The position numbers were made by a program, and so were the translations under genes. From Candidatus Zipacnadia bacterium (lineage in GTDB: Bacteria > Armatimonadota > Zipacnadia > Zipacnadales > UBA5352), in contig JALGSU010000031.1 of the NCBI GenBank assembly GCA_029821735.1, positions 1 through 64,000 on the forward strand: 64,000 nt of DNA, in the 5' to 3' direction. Under the pieces are notes generated by a model. That model did not search any database, was not told the DNA's origin, and saw nothing but the letters and a program-made list of their open reading frames with translations. Within the stretch, counting starts at the first letter, position 1. Every line of letters starts with the position of its first letter. Of this stretch, positions 55,273 to 64,000 are shown piece by piece.

Positions 55273-56634
55273 ATGAGCTTGTCACTTCAAGTCGGCGTCG
55301 CGGAGACCACCATCAACCCTCGTCTGGGCATGCAGATCGATGGCAACATCGGCGCCTACCGCCCGGCGCAGTTCATCCTCAGCGATCTCCACGCACGGGC
55401 CATCGTCTTCGCGCAGGGCGAGAAGCGCTTCCTGCTGTTCTCGATGGAGTTGCTGGCGGTCACCCAGGAGTGGACTGAGGCCATTCGCGCGTGCGCGTCG
55501 GACTTCGGCTTCGACCCGGACGCCGTGGCGGTGCACGCGGTGCAGGACCACTCTGCGCCCTCGCTCGGGCAGATCATGCTTGAGGATCGCCTCGAAGCGA
55601 CGCGGAAGTACCCCTGGATCCGCGGCTCAGACCCGGCGTACGGACCGCTGGTGATGGAGAAGATCAGGCCGCTCATCCAGCAGGCGCTGGACAATCTGCA
55701 GCCCGTGCGACTGCTCTTCGGCAGCGCGCTGGAGGCCCGCGTCTCGTTCAATCGACGGGTCGCCTATCGCGATGGCACCTCGGAGATGGGGATCAAGCGC
55801 CCCGGGGCTCTGTACCGCGAGGGCCCCAGCGACCCGGAGGTGGGGATGGCACTCTTCACAACACAGTCTCTGCAGACGACTGCCGTCCTGCTCCATCACA
55901 CCTGCCACCCCGTCCATTGGAACCCACACCACGGCATCCACAGTGATTGGCCGGGAGCGTGGGCCGAGCAAGTGCAGCGCGACCTGCTGCCCGGCGCGCT
56001 GCCCCTGGTCCTCAACGGGTGCTGCGGGAACGTGCACCACGGGGACCCGCTCGACCCCGGACGCGAGGATACACCGCAGAGCATGGCGCGGTTGCTCACC
56101 GAGGCGACGCGCACAGCTTTGTGCGACCAGTACTTCTCCGATGACAGCCCGGTGCTCGACTACAGGACCGTGCGCTTCGGCATCCCATACCGGCCGTTCC
56201 CCGCGGAGCTCTTCGCGGACGCCGGGCGGCTGATCGCGGAGCATCCCGAGCCTCAATGGACCGACGAGACCAAGACCCGTTTCGAGTGGGACTGGCACTT
56301 CGCCGCTTCGCTGCTCGACCTCGAACACAAGCTGGCCACCGAGTCAGAGTTCGAGTATGAGATCCAGGCGCTCCGACTGGGTGACCTGGCGATCCTGGTA
56401 CTGCCTGGGGAGCCCTTCGTCGAGGCGCAGTTGGAGATCAAACAGGCCAGCCCCGCCCAACGCACCTTCGTGGCGCACATGTCCAATCGCTATGTCGGCT
56501 ACATCCCCACCCCCGAAGCCATCCGGCGCGGCGGCTACGAAACGCGCCCGTGCCAAAGCTCCAAGCTGGCGCCCGAAGCCCTCCAGATGATCACCGAGCG
56601 GTCGGTGGCGCTCCTGGAGGAGCTCTACGCTTAG
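55273..56634 (+). CDS. Neutral/alkaline ceramidase-fold hydrolase without the usual serine nucleophile
   Basis: A 453-residue protein with no signal peptide, 9 nt after the URO-D gene. VGVAETTINPRLG, the DLHARAIVF and LFSMELLAV strands, VAVHAVQDHSAPS, HHTCHPVHWN, HSDWPGAWAEQVQ and LPGEPFVEAQL match the neutral-ceramidase N-terminal-domain family widely found in planctomycetes as metal hydrolases. Zinc-binding histidines appear present. The family's nucleophile lies in a GDVSPN-like motif; here the aligned segment reads CGNVHHGDP, with no Ser. It is also cytoplasmic, whereas true ceramidases are exported. It therefore probably hydrolyses another amide or ester, or uses water directly. Confidence 0.8.
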   Translation: MSLSLQVGVAETTINPRLGMQIDGNIGAYRPAQFILSDLHARAIVFAQGEKRFLLFSMELLAVTQEWTEAIRACASDFGFDPDAVAVHAVQDHSAPSLGQIMLEDRLEATRKYPWIRGSDPAYGPLVMEKIRPLIQQALDNLQPVRLLFGSALEARVSFNRRVAYRDGTSEMGIKRPGALYREGPSDPEVGMALFTTQSLQTTAVLLHHTCHPVHWNPHHGIHSDWPGAWAEQVQRDLLPGALPLVLNGCCGNVHHGDPLDPGREDTPQSMARLLTEATRTALCDQYFSDDSPVLDYRTVRFGIPYRPFPAELFADAGRLIAEHPEPQWTDETKTRFEWDWHFAASLLDLEHKLATESEFEYEIQALRLGDLAILVLPGEPFVEAQLEIKQASPAQRTFVAHMSNRYVGYIPTPEAIRRGGYETRPCQSSKLAPEALQMITERSVALLEELYA

Positions 56635-56666
56635 TCCCTGCAATCCCGACACGGAAGGGCATCGGC

Positions 56667-59600
56667 ATGAGCCCGGGCACGCAGTTCCGCGCGTTAGTGT
56701 TGACGGCAGCAATGGCGCTGGTGAGCCTCGCGGGCGCTGCACCCGATCTTGGCGACTTGATGCGGTCGGATCAATGGCAGAGCCACTACGCCGGCGATAT
56801 GTCGGTCACGCCGGTTGAGGAGGCGCTGGGTGACAACCCCGGCATCGAGATCGCTCTCACTGCTTCGCCCGAGAACGTAAACTACGGTGCCATCAGCATC
56901 GCCTTCCCCGCGCCGGCGAACATGAGTGGCCTGAGCACGATATCATTCATGGCCCGGGCCGATCAGGCGGCCCGGCCCACGCTCACGCTCGAGTGTGAGG
57001 GTGGATCGCTGCGCCGCGACTTCGCGCGCCAGCCGCTGACGAGCGCCTTCCGCCGCATCGAGATGGCGCGCGCGGATATGGCCATCAAGGGCGACCCTGA
57101 CCTGTCACGCGTCAACTCCCTGACCATCGGCTTTGGCTTGTGGGACTTCGATACCTCCAAGACCGGCTTCACCATCACCCTCGCCGGACTTCAGTATGTG
57201 GGCACCGAGACGCGCTACATCATTCCGCGCCCCAAACGTGGCGTGAGCATTGACGGTGAGTTCAAGGACTGGGGCTACGAGGACACGCTCTACAACTGGA
57301 CTGCGCCCGAGTACGTGTACCTCGACACCGCCCAGCTCGTGGTACCCGATGGGCCTGAATGGTCAGGCGCCGACCGGCTCTCCGGCCGCTTCGCGATGAT
57401 GATGGACCAGTCGACGCTGTATTTCCTCGCGCTGGTAGCCGACGCCACGCCCTTCGAGGGCGTCGATCCCGCCGAGCCGTGGCGCAATGATTCAGTCGAG
57501 CTGTTCCTGGCCGTGAAGCCCAACGAGCAGGACCTGCGCAGCGGCAGGCGGACTGATGCCCAGATCGTCTTCGACTGCGGCCAGCAGCATATCGCGACGG
57601 CCTCCTTCATGCAGGGGCGGCCGGTGCCCTCCCAGGTGCAGCGGCAGACCGTGCCCGCGACGTGGGTCCTGCACGACACGCAGGCCTCGGGCTACGTGGT
57701 AGAGGCGGCCATCCCGCTGGCCGACATTGGCCTCGACGGGCTGGCCCGCGGTGACGTTCTCGGCTACAGCGTCAAGCTCAACGACTCGTCAGGCCTGAGC
57801 CTGATCGCCACCCCCGAGAACCTGCGCCCCAATGCCACCATCGCCAGCTTCCGCAAAGCCTGGGTCGAGGTGGTGGTCGAGCGCGCGGCGGGTATCAGCT
57901 TCGGCCCGCCGGCCACCAACGCCCTGTGGTCAGAGCGCTTCGCCCCCGATCAGGGCCAGCGCGTCTGGGACATGGCCACCGCCCATCGCGAGCAGATCAG
58001 CGCAACCAGATCGCGCCTGTATCTCAACACAATGTGGGCGGTGCAGGGCGTCGACAGCGACGACCAGGGACCCGCCCCTGACCAGTGGCGCTACATGCCC
58101 ATGCCCCTGGGCATCGGCTGGTACACACCGGTCATCAACGCGGCCGACGATGGCAGTCTGGGTCGCGAGGTGGGCTACGCCGTGCTCGGCAAGGACCGCT
58201 CCTTCTTCTGGTTCGAGCGCACCTTCGAGCCCGACGCGCAGATGCAGGAGGGGCGGCTGCTGCTTGCCTTCGAGTACGTGACCGGCGAGGCGACCGTCTA
58301 CCTCAACGGCGAGCCACTCGGCCGCGTTGACAGCGCCTGGGGCTCATTCGACGTCACCGATCGCATCGTCCACGGTCAGCCCAACCGGCTGGATGTGCTG
58401 CTCTACCAACCCATCTCCCCCGGCGTCTCGGTGCGCAACGGCGTGGGCGTCACCGGCGACATCTACCTCGAGCACCACGCTCGGGCGCCGGTGATCGCTG
58501 ACCTGTGGGTCCGTAGCGCCAGCGGCCTCGATGGCAGCTTCGAGGTAGTCGTGGAGACCGGCCCGGCCGCTCGCGGCGGCGAACTGGCCCTCGACATCCT
58601 GGCCGCGGACGGCAGCACCGTCGCCAGCGTGCGCGGGCCGGTCGCGGGAGAGACGACCACCCTCACCGGCGCCTGCCCGGACTTCGCGCCCTGGTCGCCC
58701 GAGGCCCCGAACCTGTTCACCGCGCGCGCCGGGCTGATGGTCGGCGATGAGCGCGTGGACGAGCGCCTGCAGCGTTTCGGCTTCCGTACCTTCGAGATCA
58801 AGGGCGCGCGCTTCAGGCTCAATGGCAAGGTGCTCAGGCTCCGAGTCGCGCACGCGACCAACGTCAGCGGCGTCATGGAGCCGGGCCGCTTCGAGGCGCT
58901 GCGACGGTCAGGCCACAACAGCATCTTCATGCACGCGGGGCACGCCGGCTACAACGAGCCGCTCTTCTCGCGCATGGACGAGGAGGGTTTCGTGGGCTTC
59001 GTCCCCACCGCCCGAGACTGGCCCGATGAGAAGACCATCGCCGAGGTCCGCCGCTACCGCTCCCACCCCTGCGTGCTGGGATATGTAAGCGATCAGTTCG
59101 GCCAGCTCGGCATCAACGGCTTCTCGCACAATCCATTCTCGGTCAGCGACAGCTACTACCCCGAGAGTGAGCGCGCGGTGAAGCTCTACGGGTTCCTGCG
59201 TGGCCGGTCCGACTTCTTCGCATCGCTTGACCCGACGCGTCCCTACTTCCCACACGCGACCGGCAACTTCGAGGGCTCATTCCGCTCGACCAACCACTAC
59301 CCGACCTACGATCTGAATCTGCTGGACCAGGCGATGTACTACATGCCGTGGTCGCAGCGCGAGGCCCCCCAGTTCCCCTACCACCTCTACGAGTGCGGAG
59401 TCCACGCGCTCTTCTACGACATCACCCACCCCGAGCACACCTTTGACGTGGAGGAGGGCCGCACCGTCACGCGCCGCATCGACTACGAGTGCGCCGCCCG
59501 CTACCTCGGCCCGAGCGCCTTCGACGGCTGGATGCAGTGGGAGGCCATGTTCATGCAGGCCTCGGTTCGGGGCTTCCGCCTGAGCGGCATCGACGGCTAT

Positions 59601-62060
59601 ACCCCCTGGGTAGGCGATGACTGCTTCATGGCCCCCGCCAACACCACGCGGGCCCAGGACATCCCCGACAACCGTCGACTTTCCTGGCGCTACTTCATGC
59701 TGCCCTACGCGCAGGGCCTCGACGACAGTTGGATGCGCATGTGCTCGTGGTACTACCAGCTCCGCGCCCAGGCGCGCTGGCAATGGCCGGAGGAATACGG
59801 CCAGACGCCGATCGAGCCCCGACGCTGCGAGTTCAGCGACATCTACGACAACGAAATGCAGCCTCTGTGCGCCTTCATCGCCGGGCCGGAGCGGGAGGTC
59901 GCCAGCCGTGACCACAACTTCTACGCAGGCGAGACCATCGACAAGCAGGTGGCGATCGTCAACGATACCGAACGCGCTCTCGATGTCACCTGCACCGTCG
60001 CCCTCACCCTCGGCGATCACCGCGACGCCCGCGAACTGAAGCTGCGCGTCCCGCAGGGAGAGGTCGTGCGCGCGCCGATTGCCTTCGACGCCCCGGATGT
60101 GGCCGAGAAGACAACAGGAGCACTGACTCTCACGCTCACGTCGGCCGCCGATGGTGAACGCACCGACCAGTTCGAGGTCACCGTCTTCCCCAGGCCCACA
60201 AGGCGTGCCTGGACCGGGGCCGTGGGCGCAGTGCAGGCTCCCGGCGAGCCATCGCTGCTCGAAGCGATGGGCGTCGCTGCACGCGACGTCACGCTCGACG
60301 GTGATCTGCCGCCGGGCCTCGATCTGCTGGTCATCGAGCGCAACGCACTGACCGCCGAAGTGCAGGGCGGCGCGCTGGAGCGTTACCTCGCCGCCGGCGG
60401 GCGAGTGCTCATCCTTGAACAGACCGACCGCGGGCTGCTCGACTGGCGGCTGCGCGAGCGACGCCTGGAGGCGGTCTTCATCGCCGACCACGCCCACCCG
60501 GCGCTGGCGGGCCTCGATGACCGGGACCTCGCGTATTTCCGCGGCCCGGCGACCGTCGTCCCACGCGAGAAGCGCCCGTCGCGCTTCTACCGCCACGGGC
60601 AGTCGGTGGCCATGGAGACCCCGCATCTGACCAATGTTGGGCTGGTGGCCAGCTACGTGATGGCCCGGCCCGGCTACGGCAGCATCCACCCGCTGCTCGT
60701 GGGCGGCTACGATCTCGAAGGGAGCGCGCTGCTGGAGGCCCGCTCCGGTGCGGGCCGCGTCATGTTCTGCCAGGTCGACATCAGCGATCGCTATGGGCTC
60801 GACCCCGCGGCCACGCTCCTCGCCGACAATATTGTGCGCTACATGCTCGCGGCTCCGGCCGAGCCGCCAGCGGCGGTCGTGGCCTACCTGGGCGGCCCGC
60901 AGGGGGCTGCCTTCCTGGATCGTCTCGGCGTGGCACACGTGCCCGCGAACGACCCCGGCGCTCCCCGGCAGCTGCTCGTGCTCGGCGAGGGTCCCGGCCC
61001 CGATGCCGAGCTGCTCGCCGCCTGCCGGACCGCTGTCGTCCTGCCCATGGCCGAGTATCTGCCCCCGGGCGTGACGGCCGCGCCAGTGACGCTGCAGCAG
61101 TCTGACCACCCGCACTTCTGGAACACGTCGACATACCAGTTCGGGTTGCTCAAGTCGATGCGGCCCGCCCCGGACCGTCTGGGCGAGGACCCGCCCGATG
61201 TCTTCCGCGGGCTGGTGGACAATGACACCTACTTCTTCGAGTCGCCGCCGCTGCGCGCGTTTGCTGCCGCCGACGAGTTCGCGGTCGAGTGGTCCAGCGA
61301 GCGCAGCACAATGCTGGTGGGCCGGTCGGGGGACGCGCGCGTGGTGCTCTGCGCAGCCGACCCTGGCGCCATGGAACATGGCGAGTGCCGCCGCAAAGCG
61401 CTGCGCATCTGGTCGGTGGCGCTGGCAAACCTTGGCGTCGCGTCAAACCACAGGATGAGCTTCGAAGCGCCTGAGGCAGACATCTCGGGCGGCGAGTGGA
61501 CCTTCCTTACCGACCCGGACGGCAGCGGCGCGGAGGCGGGCTACGCACGCGGTGAGTTCGGCGGGCGCACACCGCAGCCGATACTGGTCGGCCAGATATG
61601 GGAGGAGCAGGGCGTGACCGAGACCAACCCCAGCCTCGCCTCGCCCCCGGACTCAGCCTACGACGGCTTCGGCTGGTATTTCCGCCGCGCGATCGTCCCT
61701 GACGATCTGCAGGGCGGCCCCCTCTACCTGCATGCCGACGGCGTGCGCGACATCAGCACATACACGCGCACCGCCAACCGCACTGACCTGTGGGTGAACG
61801 GTGTCAAGCAGGCCGAGCCCGTGGGCGTCTACAACGCTCGACGCGGCGGACGCGCCGGACGCCTCTGGCAGGTCAGCCCGGACGACGTGCGCTTCGGTGA
61901 GGAGAACCTGATCGCGCTGCGGGTGTACAACGATGTGGGCGCGGGCGGATTGCATCGCAGGCCCGTGCGCTTCGAGGTCGAGGGCCGCAATGAGGGCATG
62001 ATCTTCCCATACGAGTTCATCCGCTCGAAGTATGACCCTTACTTCTTCTGGGCGTGGTGA
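56667..62060 (+). CDS. Giant secreted multidomain protein with GH2-like core and CBM9-like module
   Basis: A 1797-residue exported protein. The ATG at 56667 has GGAAGGG upstream and precedes a signal peptide (residues 1-24). In order: jelly roll (about 30-175), CBM9-like module (about 188-400), GH2-type sugar-binding domain (about 505-600; GEATVYLNGEPLGRV), Ig-like domain (about 600-705), GH2-like barrel (about 708-1020), Ig-like (about 1078-1175), alpha/beta amidotransferase-like region (about 1188-1470) and a C-terminal galactose-binding domain (about 1605-1780). In the barrel, the GH2 acid/base N-E pair is replaced by VSDQFGQ near residue 807. The nucleophile region keeps a Glu in HLYECGVH near 908. 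It is the last gene of the run after the ceramidase-like gene. Confidence 0.75.
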   Translation: MSPGTQFRALVLTAAMALVSLAGAAPDLGDLMRSDQWQSHYAGDMSVTPVEEALGDNPGIEIALTASPENVNYGAISIAFPAPANMSGLSTISFMARADQAARPTLTLECEGGSLRRDFARQPLTSAFRRIEMARADMAIKGDPDLSRVNSLTIGFGLWDFDTSKTGFTITLAGLQYVGTETRYIIPRPKRGVSIDGEFKDWGYEDTLYNWTAPEYVYLDTAQLVVPDGPEWSGADRLSGRFAMMMDQSTLYFLALVADATPFEGVDPAEPWRNDSVELFLAVKPNEQDLRSGRRTDAQIVFDCGQQHIATASFMQGRPVPSQVQRQTVPATWVLHDTQASGYVVEAAIPLADIGLDGLARGDVLGYSVKLNDSSGLSLIATPENLRPNATIASFRKAWVEVVVERAAGISFGPPATNALWSERFAPDQGQRVWDMATAHREQISATRSRLYLNTMWAVQGVDSDDQGPAPDQWRYMPMPLGIGWYTPVINAADDGSLGREVGYAVLGKDRSFFWFERTFEPDAQMQEGRLLLAFEYVTGEATVYLNGEPLGRVDSAWGSFDVTDRIVHGQPNRLDVLLYQPISPGVSVRNGVGVTGDIYLEHHARAPVIADLWVRSASGLDGSFEVVVETGPAARGGELALDILAADGSTVASVRGPVAGETTTLTGACPDFAPWSPEAPNLFTARAGLMVGDERVDERLQRFGFRTFEIKGARFRLNGKVLRLRVAHATNVSGVMEPGRFEALRRSGHNSIFMHAGHAGYNEPLFSRMDEEGFVGFVPTARDWPDEKTIAEVRRYRSHPCVLGYVSDQFGQLGINGFSHNPFSVSDSYYPESERAVKLYGFLRGRSDFFASLDPTRPYFPHATGNFEGSFRSTNHYPTYDLNLLDQAMYYMPWSQREAPQFPYHLYECGVHALFYDITHPEHTFDVEEGRTVTRRIDYECAARYLGPSAFDGWMQWEAMFMQASVRGFRLSGIDGYTPWVGDDCFMAPANTTRAQDIPDNRRLSWRYFMLPYAQGLDDSWMRMCSWYYQLRAQARWQWPEEYGQTPIEPRRCEFSDIYDNEMQPLCAFIAGPEREVASRDHNFYAGETIDKQVAIVNDTERALDVTCTVALTLGDHRDARELKLRVPQGEVVRAPIAFDAPDVAEKTTGALTLTLTSAADGERTDQFEVTVFPRPTRRAWTGAVGAVQAPGEPSLLEAMGVAARDVTLDGDLPPGLDLLVIERNALTAEVQGGALERYLAAGGRVLILEQTDRGLLDWRLRERRLEAVFIADHAHPALAGLDDRDLAYFRGPATVVPREKRPSRFYRHGQSVAMETPHLTNVGLVASYVMARPGYGSIHPLLVGGYDLEGSALLEARSGAGRVMFCQVDISDRYGLDPAATLLADNIVRYMLAAPAEPPAAVVAYLGGPQGAAFLDRLGVAHVPANDPGAPRQLLVLGEGPGPDAELLAACRTAVVLPMAEYLPPGVTAAPVTLQQSDHPHFWNTSTYQFGLLKSMRPAPDRLGEDPPDVFRGLVDNDTYFFESPPLRAFAAADEFAVEWSSERSTMLVGRSGDARVVLCAADPGAMEHGECRRKALRIWSVALANLGVASNHRMSFEAPEADISGGEWTFLTDPDGSGAEAGYARGEFGGRTPQPILVGQIWEEQGVTETNPSLASPPDSAYDGFGWYFRRAIVPDDLQGGPLYLHADGVRDISTYTRTANRTDLWVNGVKQAEPVGVYNARRGGRAGRLWQVSPDDVRFGEENLIALRVYNDVGAGGLHRRPVRFEVEGRNEGMIFPYEFIRSKYDPYFFWAW

Positions 62061-62092
62061 GTCGAACGAGGCGAGTCCGTGACGACCGCGCC

Positions 62093-63169
62093 TCACCGGT
62101 ACCCATGCTCGGCCGACAGATCGAGATAGGTCTTTATTCCCTCGCCGGGTACGTTGAACGGGATGTGGTTGCCGACGCACATCATGTACCCGCCTGACAT
62201 CTTCGCGGTCTCGACCATGCTGTCGACCATCCGGCGGATCTCGGCCGGATCGTTGCGCATCAGGACCCGGCAATCTCCCTCGCCAGCGAGGAACGGGTTG
62301 TCGTAGCGCTCGGCGAGGGCGCGGTAGTTAGTGGTCGGCTCACTCACGATCCCGCGCGCGCCACACGCCATCACATCGTCGGCGCAGGCGTCCACGCAGG
62401 CGTCGACCATGAAGATCGTCTCTATGCCCGCTGCTTTGAGGATGCCCCAATACTCTTCGTAGCGCGGGAAGACGTACCTATGCATCCACTCGGGCGAGCA
62501 CAGGGGGCCGTGATTGGTGACGATGTCGTCGTGGCAGATGGCGAAGTTCACCGGCAGCCGTGCGAACGCCCGGAACACCCGCCTGTTGATCTCGGCGAAC
62601 TCGTCCATGATGCGCTCGAACTCAGGTTCCAGACAGATGTCCAGGAAGTTGCCGTAGCCGAACACCAGCATGGGCCACATGAACATGGTGTTGTAGAATC
62701 CCACGCTCGCATCACTGCCCTCGGGGGCGGTGTCCCCCCACTCGGCGGGGTACTGCTTGCGGTAACGCTCGTAGATGATCTCCTCGCTGGAGAAGTCCCC
62801 GTCCACCACCACGTTCCAACCCGTGAAGTCGCCCTGCTCAAGCGGGCTGAAGCGCAGCATTTCCTCGCGAGTTTTGAAGCGCGCGTAGGCCACGTCCTGC
62901 TGCCAGTTCTCACGGAGCGCGTGACCCCACCGCCCATATCCCTTGTCTTCCTGCTGGTCCGGTCGCGGGATCGGGTCGTCCGTCGCCGGCACGGCGAGTG
63001 GGACGAACGGGTACATCTCATTCAGCCGCTGCATGCAGCTGCGCGGCTGCTCGTAGAAGTCGATTCCCGTGATGTAAGTCGCGGCGTCGGGGTTCGACCA
63101 ATGCTCCCAGTGCGCGATGCGTTCGGGGCCGCGTCCCATGAACGACAGATACCGGGGTGTGGGCTCCAT
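62093..63169 (-). CDS. Uroporphyrinogen decarboxylase (URO-D) superfamily protein
   Basis: A 358-residue protein. The ATG at 63169 (MEPTPRYLSFMGRGPERIAHW) has GGAGG 9 nt upstream; the longer open frame to 63313 overlaps the neighbouring gene and lacks coding character. Landmarks are CHDDIVTNHGPLCSPEWM, IFMVDACVDACADD, RGIVSEPTTNYRAL, and MMCVGNHIPFNVPGEGI. The last supplies the C-terminal Cys and is a common ending in an uncharacterised URO-D clade. The H-x-C motif reads D-A-C. So one zinc ligand is altered while two remain, a pattern different from the other three paralogues in the window. It lies 49 nt downstream of another URO-D gene on the same strand and 32 nt from the convergent GH2-like gene. 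Confidence 0.85.
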   Translation of the reverse strand: MEPTPRYLSFMGRGPERIAHWEHWSNPDAATYITGIDFYEQPRSCMQRLNEMYPFVPLAVPATDDPIPRPDQQEDKGYGRWGHALRENWQQDVAYARFKTREEMLRFSPLEQGDFTGWNVVVDGDFSSEEIIYERYRKQYPAEWGDTAPEGSDASVGFYNTMFMWPMLVFGYGNFLDICLEPEFERIMDEFAEINRRVFRAFARLPVNFAICHDDIVTNHGPLCSPEWMHRYVFPRYEEYWGILKAAGIETIFMVDACVDACADDVMACGARGIVSEPTTNYRALAERYDNPFLAGEGDCRVLMRNDPAEIRRMVDSMVETAKMSGGYMMCVGNHIPFNVPGEGIKTYLDLSAEHGYR

Positions 63170-63218
63170 TGCCAGAGACCTCCGTGCGTTACCGGGAGCG
63201 GCCAACGCGCCATCGCTG

Positions 63219-64000
63219 TCAGCCGTTCCTGCGGTTCTCATCGTACATGGCCAGGATATTCTCCAGCGGGATGTCCTCGATGAACTCCTGGCTGGCGCAG
63301 AGAATGTAGCCACCGCGTTCGCGGGTCATCTCGATGTAAGACCTGACCTCCGCGCGCACATCCTCGACCGTGCCGAAGGGCAGTGTCCGTTGCGTGTCGA
63401 CGCCGCCGTGGAAGCTGAGGCAGTCGCCGAAGTCGCGGACGAGCCCGGCCAGGTCCATGCCGGCCGCGGCTGGCTGGATCGGGTCGAGAATATCCACACC
63501 ATCTTCGATCAGCAGCGGGATGATCCCCCGCACGGAGCCGCACGAATGCTTCATGACTTTGCAGCCATACTCATGTGAATACAGGTCGAAGAAGCGCTTC
63601 AGGGGTTTGCGTATGAACCGGCTCCACATCTCCGGCGAGATGAACAGCCCGCGCTGCGTACCGAAGTCGTTGCCGACGTAAGCGATGTCAAGCATGCCGT
63701 CAGCCGCATCGAGGAACCGGCGCGTCACCTCGATCTCGTAGTCGACGATGTGCTCGATGACCGCGTCCACGACATCGGGCTTGGTGGTCATCCACACGAG
63801 GAAGTTCTCGTCGCCGATCGTCCAGCCGACCTCGTGAAAGAACGGGCTCCACGGCCCGCCGTATGTGGCGTAGGTACCGTAGTATCTCTCGCAATCCGCC
63901 CGCACGCCCGAATAGTCAAGTGCGTCTGGGTCCGGCCACGGATGCGCATGGACGTCGTCGACCGTTGACTGCGCCGTGAACGCGTAGAGCTTGTGCGGAA
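63219..64000 (-). CDS. Uroporphyrinogen decarboxylase (URO-D) superfamily protein, 5' end outside the window
   Basis: The frame is open to the window edge and reads sensibly throughout (HKLYAFTAQSTVDDVHAHPWP near the edge), so the gene is truncated at its 5' end; about 260 codons are visible. It is the most complete metal-site member of the four URO-D paralogues: VMKHSCGSVRGIIP gives H-x-C, and GGYILCASQEFIEDIP gives the C-terminal Cys, the full ligand set of MtaA-type corrinoid methyltransferases. GNDFGTQRGLFISPEMW and ILDPIQPAAAGMD are further landmarks. A methyl-transfer or decarboxylase/demethylase role is possible, but no corrinoid protein is seen in the window. Confidence 0.85.
   Translation of the reverse strand, partial: PHKLYAFTAQSTVDDVHAHPWPDPDALDYSGVRADCERYYGTYATYGGPWSPFFHEVGWTIGDENFLVWMTTKPDVVDAVIEHIVDYEIEVTRRFLDAADGMLDIAYVGNDFGTQRGLFISPEMWSRFIRKPLKRFFDLYSHEYGCKVMKHSCGSVRGIIPLLIEDGVDILDPIQPAAAGMDLAGLVRDFGDCLSFHGGVDTQRTLPFGTVEDVRAEVRSYIEMTRERGGYILCASQEFIEDIPLENILAMYDENRRNG

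Noticed and set aside
59277..61379. Open frame of 700 codons on the minus strand
   Set aside because: Shadow of the GH2-like gene; no motif and no ribosome site.
1..64000. tRNA, rRNA, CRISPR array, insertion sequence or prophage
   Set aside because: No cloverleaf, repeat-spacer pattern, transposase motif or phage gene was recognised in any gap or frame.

Overview
This is a GC-rich, densely coded bacterial chromosome segment. I recognise about 33 protein genes and no rRNA, tRNA, CRISPR array, insertion sequence or phage gene. The mix is typical of Armatimonadota or the Planctomycetota-Lentisphaerota-Kiritimatiellota side of the PVC group: a DUF1549/DUF1553 + DUF1501 + PPC-domain trio, many very large secreted carbohydrate-active proteins, stand-alone uroporphyrinogen-decarboxylase-like (URO-D) enzymes, COG2159-type amidohydrolases and a glycyl radical enzyme. 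The phylum is an inference; there is no marker gene here to settle it.

Layout: 2-1319 (+) broken class III aminotransferase. 1325-10219 (-) heparinase II/III-like protein, amidohydrolase and a 1495-aa GH42-like protein. 10550-19027 (+) DUF1549/1553, DUF1501, PPC protein, tandem RidA/chorismatase-like protein and acetyl-xylan-esterase-like protein. 19036-22900 (-) GH42-like barrel protein (frameshifted) and CBM9-like protein. 23082-25381 (+) GH123/DUF4091-like protein (frameshifted). 25391-31396 (-) GuaA-like synthetase, L-fucose-isomerase-fold protein, Gfo/Idh/MocA protein and BNR-repeat protein (frameshifted). 31646-34109 (+) metallophosphoesterase, a catalase remnant and a DUF454 membrane protein. 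34144-37316 (-) glycyl radical enzyme and its activase. 37508-40962 (+) metallophosphoesterase and DUF4838 protein. 40988-43878 (-) unknown secreted TIM-barrel-like protein and class IV aminotransferase. 44154-48101 (+) 1315-aa secreted protein. 48062-53941 (-) two amidohydrolases, URO-D and a 1090-aa secreted protein. 54112-62060 (+) URO-D, ceramidase-like protein and a 1797-aa GH2-like protein. 62093-64000 (-) two URO-D genes, the last cut by the window end.

The gene runs are short (1-5 genes). Convergent junctions are very tight (5-34 nt, one overlapping by 40 nt) and probable promoters lie in divergent gaps of about 170-330 nt. I see no transporter and no transcription factor. The inferred theme is scavenging of complex, probably acidic or esterified, glycans: exported lyases, esterases and glycosidases outside, with isomerase, oxidoreductase, aminotransferase and glycyl-radical chemistry inside. 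No specific substrate can be proved from sequence.

The strongest single observation is that at least five genes are interrupted by small indels, mostly 1-nt deletions, plus a missing segment in the aminotransferase. This points to consensus errors in a metagenomic or long-read assembly, or to real gene decay. The most interesting biology is a glycyl radical enzyme of unknown substrate, a GuaA-type PP-loop synthetase without its glutaminase inside a sugar operon, four divergent URO-D paralogues with different zinc-ligand sets, and a fossil of a catalase gene.
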